NCBI GenBank assembly: GCA_017311315.1
Contig: CM029647.1
Span: 6,310,577-6,374,576, forward strand
From: Dendrocalamus latiflorus
Lineage: Eukaryota; Streptophyta; Magnoliopsida; Poales; Poaceae
Reading direction: 5' to 3'
DNA length: 64,000 nt
Below the pieces are notes generated by a model that was given only the letters and a program-made list of their open reading frames with translations, was not told the origin of the DNA and did no database searches. The translations under genes were made by a program, and so were the position numbers. Numbering within the stretch: position 1 is the first letter of the stretch; every line of letters begins with the position of its first letter. Positions 57,805 through 64,000 of this stretch are shown here, piece by piece.

Positions 57805-60102
57805 TCTTGCTTGCCTGCCTAGGGTTTTTGGCTTGGGCTGTGATGGTGGTGGTGTGTGCAGCTGTGGAAGACGGTGGAGAGGAAGGGAAGGGGGGGTTTG
57901 AAGGAGAAGGGAAGGGGGAGTTTGAAGTGTGAAGTGGGAGAGGAGGGAGGGAGGGGTCAGGACTCAGGAGAGGGAAACTGGGAAAGCAGCAGGAGAGGGA
58001 AAAGGAGGGGACGACTCGGGAGAGGGAGATTTGCGCACCAGCTGTCGTCATGGGACGTCACCCAGTGGGCATGGCATGTGTGGCTGAATTCTTTTTGAGT
58101 TTTAGCTAATTAACCATAGCAACTAGTTTTTAAATAATATATTTTTTAAAATAGAATTAACAAAAAGGTTGTAGTAAAAAATATATTGATTTCAGTTATA
58201 TCGGCCAAAATTACATATGACTATTTTTTACGAAAGTACTATCTCTCGCTAACAGTCAGAATTCAAATATTTAAGCTATAAATCATAAGCCATCAGTCTA
58301 AAAGAACCCACAAAATACTTGAGTTTCAACTGGTCCGTTCTGTTCTCTCCGTTGGGAAATCTCAAATCGCTCATCGACTTCAGCGACGGGGTTAAGTGAG
58401 GGCATCAGATAATCCATGCGATGGGGTGTGTAATTCATGCAGATTTAACGGTAAATGATTCTACCGGGTGTCAGGAGATGGGGGCCTCCTAGTAGTACAT
58501 TTGATCTCCATGGAGGAATCTGTCGGGTGCTTGATTCCAAGATCCATGTCCGATCATGACAATCTCCTGTTGGATGAATCCGGTTACAGGCCTCGCTACG
58601 GAAGATCATCCAACCTGGACGATGGCCAGATCAAGGCTGCAAAACAAAATTATGGTGGAGGTGTTTCATCGAACCAGGGAATGGGACATCGCTAGTCTTC
58701 TACTGTGTCCAAATTAATTATTAGTTCATTCCTATGTAAAAAAAAATACAGAGCTCCTGTGCAGATGTTCTACATTTTTTACACACAACTAGAGGAGAGT
58801 TGAGACTAGAGAATGTGGATGAGAGACGCGCCATGAATTACTCGTGAAATCTTCACAGAATTTAGGGCATCTTATTTTAGGCTGTAATTTGTAGTTAAAA
58901 ATTTTAAATTTTGATTATTCACGAGAAAAAGCACGACGAGATATTCACGTATGATTTTACCTAATATATAATTGATAAAATATTTACTATAATCTACTTA
59001 TAAACTCTATTTTAAAAAATATCTTATTTGAAAGTTTTAAAAACTACTATAAAAAATTTAAAACTAAAAGGTAGAAGATGAAAATAACATGCTATACCAT
59101 AGTTTTGAGGCAGGTGTTTATGCTTACTTTGCCACAAGAAATGTGGCTGGCCAGGTTAGGCACCTTATCATGTCGTCATTAATTTTGGTTGTTGGAGGGA
59201 AGCTGGTTACCTCAGAAACTTTCTGCGCCACGTAATGATGGTGATGTGACAGCCAATCTTTTATTCTTAGATTTACCTTCATATTTCTGCTCATTTTAAC
59301 TTAATCTTTTATTTTTAGTTATTTTTTACTATTTATAAATTTTATTTTTTAATGTTTTTTGTTTTTTAGCTTTTTTATCGGTTCTTTTTTAATATTTGTT
59401 TATATTATCCGTAATAGGTTAACCTATTTTTTTTAAAATTTTTAAATTTAGTTACATCGAATAAATCAGCATCAACTACAGTGTAATTTTAGCCAGCTAC
59501 AGTGCAATTTCAACCATAAATCAGTTTATTTCAACCCAACCGAGCGGCACCCATGGTGTGTGATTCCTTGTGGATGTGGGTAGCAGGCTGCAGTATCTGC
59601 AGTAAATCACTTTTCAAGAGTTTTTATCTTGCTGTGGTAGAGCAATATCCATTGCAGCTAATTAAAAACAATCCTCCCAGTTCGTGCAATAGCTAAATGA
59701 AAACTAAATATCTACTAATTGATAACATAGCTTTAGCTTACAACACCTGAATGCAGGTTACAAATAGTTCGTGCAATGATGCATCAGGGATTGCAGGAGG
59801 GAAAAGACCACCTGCAGTTCTTCTTCCGCAGTCTTTCCTGCCTCGCTACCTGTCAGAAACCTTGGATGCAGCAATGCCAATAGTGCAGGAACCCTGAAAA
59901 CTTGAAATATGCATTTAAACATTATTTCGGTTGCACATGGCTTTTCCAAAGATTTGCATTATCAAAAAATTTATAACTGTACATCTCCGGTAGCAACTCA
60001 ATTTACAGAACTTGATTCCGGGGAGTTAGGGGAAACATTCGCAGCGCCTGAGCCGGCGTGCGATGGATTTTATACATCAAGGTTGGTCAACCGCGAAGAC
60101 GC
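57805..60102. other. Upstream of the Cys-rich gene, and intergenic sequence
   Basis: 57805-58060 is the CT-rich (minus strand) leader and promoter side of the disrupted gene. 58100-58320 and 58870-59080 are AT-rich with miniature-transposon-like phrases (for example AAGCTATAAATCATAAGCCA near 58275). 58468-58695 is an open frame of 75 codons without family resemblance. 59758-60102 is probably the 3' UTR of the CCCH gene. Nothing else is recognised. Confidence 0.4.
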
Positions 60103-63100
60103 CTAGGATGCGTACGCAGATCCAGACGGGGATTCCAGGAGACGCCGAACCATAGGTACATTAGTTGGAGTAGAGGCAGAGGCAGAGAAGCCATACGCGT
60201 AGACTCCCATTGGAGCAGCCATTGGATGGTCAAATTTGCAATTTGCGCCGAACTTGCAGATGCCATAACGAGAATAGAATTTGCACAGTTCTTCTCCCTG
60301 AAAATATCGAAACAGATGTATTATCGTAAGCAACGACTACACAACAGGTTTTCTTGGAACAATCAACGGTAAGCTATTCAAGGAAGTGCAACAAAAACGT
60401 TAGCTAAGCAAAATGCACCTTTTCTTAATTAGCAGAACTCAGACTAAGCACTGTTCATTCAAGAGCTAAATATGGTGGGTTAACCAATAACTAAACATAG
60501 GTACTTCGTATATGCCCTGTCAGCTTTGTTGGGTTGGGTTTAGTCCTATATGGATTGTGGGAAAGAAAAAAGCACAACTTTTAAGTGTGAGCGAGTCTCC
60601 ACCCATTGGATTAGTCTTTTGAAGGGAGAAGGTATAATACCACTTAAAAAGTTATTACTTAAAAGGGCTTGCACAAATGCAGCCTATGGGCTTAGATGCA
60701 CAGCCCACTTGGTCCTGTGGCCCGGGTATTAGATCTCCTAATTGCAAAAGTGCACAACCAATGTGTAAGGGGGAGAATGTTGGGTTGGTTTTAATCCTAC
60801 ATGGGTTGTGGGAAAAGAAGAAACACAACTTATAAGTGTAAGGGAGCCTCCACCCATTAGACTAGTCTTTTGGGGAGAAGGCTCATTGCCACTTATAAGG
60901 TTGTTACTTAAAAGGATTTGTACAAGTGTAACCCATGGACTTAGATGCCCAACCCACTTGTTCCTATAGCCCGGGTAGTAAAAATTTGGTTGGACCCAGG
61001 GGGTTCAATCTGACAAGCTTGGCATCTTAATAACAATGCTCTTATTGGTATACTGATATTAGTAAGTAGCATTTGTCTACTATTGTGGGATTATCAGCAG
61101 TGACTGTTATGGTCTAGGATCCCGGCGAGGTACGGCCGCAAGCGTGTGAACAGTGTGCAATACTGTAGCGCGTACGAACAGTATGCGGTACTAGCGCATG
61201 TGAACAATACCCGTGCATTGTTGCCTGTTTGGATAGTTCGATGGTATTGGCAGCATATCGCAGATTAGTAATATAATAATTAATTTCCTTATTATTTAGG
61301 TTTATTTCCTTTTAGATTTATTGCATATATTAGGAATGTTAAGTTTCCTATTATTATGGATTAGTTTCCTTAATATAGAGATAAATTTCTTAGAGATCAA
61401 GTCTAATCATCTCTATAAAAGAGACAACACTGTATCTATTATCATGAAGTAATAAACAAGTCTTTAGCTTCCCTCTTCCTATCATGTCAGGAATGAGCCC
61501 TGCCGGTGGCTAAATGAGGGCAAGCACCCTACCCTCGATCATCAAACCCGTACCAAACCACCAACAACATTTGGAATTAAAGCCACAACAGTGACTGATA
61601 TTTTCATGATAAAACCGAGTGTAACCAAGACAGCCATGGTTTAGAAATAGTCCTTGAATCCGCTGAGCTTCATTAGTAAATTAACATGCAGTACATTTAT
61701 TGCTTGGAGATTATATTGATCATCAACATCAGAATTATACGATCGAAGGATCAATCACCTAATTGAGGAACAGGACAATATATGAAACATCCTTCATGTT
61801 TTTTTCATTTATCATGATTATGCATCTTTATATACATACACCACATCTTTGGTTCTATAATTCATCTCAATCTCAGTGACAGCCGGTGGAACAGATGTGT
61901 AAATCAACAGCTTAAACAAGGCATTCCTACAGGGGTCAACTCTCTCCCACAAAGGGTGAGATGGTATAGCAATCACAAATGGACAGACAGACTATAAAAG
62001 ATGGAACAAAACTATCATGGACAACGGAAGAAGGATCGATAACACAGCAGTTGAGAAGGGCTGACAAATAACTTACCGGACGTAGTGGAAGACCCAATGG
62101 ACTTAAGAGACAGTCTGGAGGAGGCAGTGATCGCACCTGGGGATGATGGAACTTGCACACTGCACCAAATTTACAATCTCCAGTCTTCATGTAGTATTGG
62201 CATTCTGGTTGATCAGGTCTCTCAGGAAATACATTCTCTCTCTGCAGTGCGTATTGAGGTACAGGATACGAACTGGATCTGTAGGGTGATAACATTTCCT
62301 GATTGCCAGCACTGGCTTCACCTTGTTGAGAAGTTCCATAGGTTTGTTGAGCCCCTGGTGACTGCAGTCGACTCTCAGAAGATGAAACAGGTAGCATTTG
62401 GCCCTTGAGAGGTAAGCAAAATCACAAATATCAACCCTAAATACAGACTCCAATTGATGTAAGAGTTGGTTTTAATATCACAGTTTTTTGTAGAGAAACT
62501 AAGACATTAAAGCCGGAAAAAAGATAATAGATCAAGATGCTAGAACAGAGCTTCCCAAGATGCATATAGAATAGACCCATTTGTGATGGAACTTATTTCT
62601 TTCCCTTAAGCAAATCATTCTGTACCTAGTTGAATGATTGATCTATAAGAAAACATAATTATGGAATAGGAATTCAAACTGCAACATAATGCAAGCATCT
62701 CGTCAAAAAATAATAATGTAAGCATAGACAAGCTATATAAACAAAGCCATGACACATATAAATGGAATTCAAAGGTTACAGTTACAGAAATCCAAATAAG
62801 TGCAAACCACAAGTTAACGTTGATAATGTCATATATTACACTTAACTTTAACTTCTTTTTTCCCCTGTTGGTCCAGCAAATTAACATAGCAATAAGATAA
62901 ATGCTAATAATTTCACGAGAAATATTGTTATGCTGAGAAATGATCTTACAGGATATGAGTTCCAGCTTGGTACTTGAACAAGACCCTGTGGTACAATCAT
63001 GGGTGCATAGTTTGAAGGACTTCGCCATCTAGGGCTTGGAATAAAAGAACCTCTTGGAAAAGTCCAGCTTGCTATAGTTCCAGTATAGGAATGTGGACCA

Positions 63101-63459
63101 GTACTTGCAGAGGTATGTACAGAAGGATAAATAAGAGAATCACGTGAAGAAGCCACCGAATTGAAAAGTTCTGGATGGTGAAATTTACATGTATTCCCAT
63201 ATTTACACTGTCCTGTTCTTAAGTAATATGCACACTCCTTTTCATTCTACAACAGTAAAACATTCAGTTCAGTACATCAAACACAAAAAAGGTAGCAAAG
63301 GACGGACAAATGATATACTGCCAACAGTAAACTACAAACCGGTCGGAGTGGGTATCCTAATGTGTTTAGCTGCACCCTCCCTGCGATCCCTGCCTTTTCT
63401 CTGGGATGGTGGAATTTGCATGTAGGTCCAAACTTGCACGTTCCAATCTTCAAATAGTA
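60103..63459 (-). CDS. CCCH zinc-finger protein (plant ZFN type), 3' part of the gene
   Basis: Exons visible, in transcript order: 63340-63459, 62950-63246, 62077-62403, 60103-60297, all phase 0 with GT-AG. They carry three complete C-x8-C-x5-C-x3-H fingers, CAYYLRTGQCKYGNTCKFHH, CQYYMKTGDCKFGAVCKFHH and CKFYSRYGICKFGANCKFDH, plus the end of an earlier one, GTCKFGPTCKFHH, whose first Cys lies on an upstream exon. Linkers contain GYPLRP and GLPLRP, and the protein ends ESPSGSAYAS. Plant ZFN1-like proteins usually have five such fingers and bind single-stranded nucleic acid. The 5' exon or exons lie beyond 64000, across an intron that holds a Copia fragment. Confidence 0.88.
60527..61015 (+). 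mobile_element. Collapsed LTR element with two LTRs and almost no interior
   Basis: The target duplication AGCTT flanks it (60522-60526 and 61016-61020). The right LTR is 60778-61015 (TGTTGGGTTGG...AATCTGACA). A second, shorter copy of the same repeat starts at 60527 and is recognisable to the CCCGGGTATT at about 60722-60731. Between them lie only about 47 bp ending in the polypurine tract AAGGGGGAGAA. The 5' LTR has lost its end and the interior. It lies in the last intron of the CCCH gene. Confidence 0.75.
61105..61590 (+). mobile_element. Solo LTR in the last intron of the CCCH gene
   Basis: 486 bp, starting TGTTATGGTCTAGG and ending AGCCACAACA, flanked by GTGAC on both sides (61100-61104 and 61591-61595). 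It contains a TATA-like box, CTCTATAAAAGAG (61411-61423), and an AATAAA at about 61451, giving a plausible LTR promoter and poly(A) layout for the plus strand. No internal sequence remains. Confidence 0.85.
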
Positions 63460-63539
63460 CTAAATGAAAAAAGTAGAGAAAATTTTTCAGTTCAACACTT
63501 GTCTACCATGACATAAAACTGTACCAACCCTGGATTGCA

Positions 63540-63639
63540 AGATGTAGGATGGATTCTTTTCGATTGCGGCTTATAGCTTATGATTTTTTGGCTCTAGCGC
63601 AAGCGTTTGTGTGAACGAACCGAATGTCAATAAGCCACC
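63540..63639. repeat. Miniature-transposon-like fragment in the CCCH gene intron
   Basis: GATTCTTTTCGATTGCGGCT and then TATAGCTTATGATTTTTTGG resemble the element ends at 12080 and 6420. It is interrupted or followed by Copia sequence, so the boundaries are unclear. Confidence 0.4.
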
Positions 63640-64000
63640 TTATCCGGCGAGTGTTCCACCACCTTCGGCACCGGCTACGCCCCACTCTTCACCACCGGCC
63701 ACTCCACGCTCTCCCGCACCGGCTCACCACTCTCCTGCACCGGCGGCCACACCACCGGAATCGGCCCCAACAGCTTCGGTCCACGACGAGCAGCGCACGG
63801 TGGAGTTCGCTACTCCGCTGTCTCACGACGAGGATCGCGTCGACGCCTACCACGACGACGAGCCTCTGCGCTATCGTACCATGGACAACATCCTCGGCGA
63901 GCTGCCCGTCCCTGGACTGGCGCAGCACGACTTCGAGGCGGAGCTGCACTTGGCGTGCGACGACGGCGAGCCCCGCTCCTTCGCTGAGGCGGAGGGAGAC
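63640..64000 (+). mobile_element. Copia gag-pol fragment at the window edge
   Basis: Open on the plus strand (frame of position 63800) to the end of the window. A Pro/Ala/Ser-rich stretch (PATPHSSPPATPRSPAPAHH) is followed by VEFATPLSHDEDRVDAYHDD, then EPLRYRTMDNILGELPVPGL and ELHLACDDGEPRSFAEAEGD. This is the spacer between integrase and reverse transcriptase of a Copia polyprotein as found in grass elements. The reverse transcriptase should follow beyond 64000. It lies antisense in an intron of the CCCH gene. No LTR is visible in the window. Confidence 0.75.

Noticed and set aside
58468..58695. 75-codon plus-strand frame
   Set aside because: No recognisable motif, no clear splice partners and no second copy; possible gene fragment, but unsupported.
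1..64000. A host gene cluster forming a new pathway or defence system
   Set aside because: The host genes belong to unrelated, widely conserved plant families on both strands with large spacers; nothing suggests co-function beyond chance.
1..64000. tRNA, rRNA or snoRNA genes
   Set aside because: No A/B-box tRNA structures or rRNA-like blocks were noticed by eye; tRNA-Met complementarity occurs only as retroelement primer sites. A tRNAscan or Infernal run would be needed to exclude small RNAs.

Overview
This is nuclear DNA from a grass (Poaceae), most likely Oryza or a close relative. The host genes have spliced plant exons with GT-AG borders. Miniature inverted-repeat elements are dense, LTR retrotransposons of Copia and Gypsy type are nested among and inside genes, and there are no bacterial operons or Shine-Dalgarno sites. 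All identifications come from reading the translated sequence; no database search was possible.

Layout. 1-3,900 (+): a selenium-binding protein (SBP1/SBP56 family) gene in seven exons, with an apparent single-base frameshift in exon 1. 2,108-6,790: the 3' half of that gene and its flank are tandemly duplicated, and the second copy is a dead pseudogene. 7,042-11,000: a decayed membrane-protein fragment cut by a degenerate SIRE-like Copia LTR (- orientation) that carries a minisatellite and a ladder of polypurine-like tracts. 12,400-14,720 (+): a mitochondrial-type glycine-rich RNA-binding protein gene (162 codons once one missing base is allowed, similar to rice GRP162). 15,015-15,842: a Tourist/PIF-like element. 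17,930-18,522 (+): a small three-exon gene of unknown function.

19,589-42,710 (-): a complete THO2/THOC2 gene (THO-TREX mRNA export complex) in 33 exons that splice without a frame error into 1,774 codons plus stop. Its introns hold a young 5.1-kb Copia element (intron 19), a LINE 3' end (intron 17), and inverted-repeat elements (introns 10, 11 and 32). Exon 10 has a tandemly duplicated end with two donor sites.

44,513-50,040 (-): a gag-only Gypsy-like element with a tRNA-Met primer site; one LTR holds a nested 816-bp TIR element. 52,235-57,804 (-): a secreted 12-cysteine protein gene whose second exon is split by a young, intact Copia element (52,426-57,560). 60,103-63,459 (-): the 3' part of a ZFN-type CCCH zinc-finger gene whose introns hold a solo LTR, a collapsed LTR element and, at the window edge, a + strand Copia fragment; its 5' exons lie beyond the window.

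The host genes form no pathway cluster. Two of them (THO2 and the CCCH protein) act on nuclear nucleic acid and one on mitochondrial RNA, but they are independent plant genes. No new multi-gene system is visible. The notable content is how mobile elements and local duplications have altered these genes: a gene knock-out by Copia, a duplicated splice donor, a cryptic terminal exon, a lost acceptor in the SBP copy, and three one-base frame breaks that may be real or may be assembly errors.
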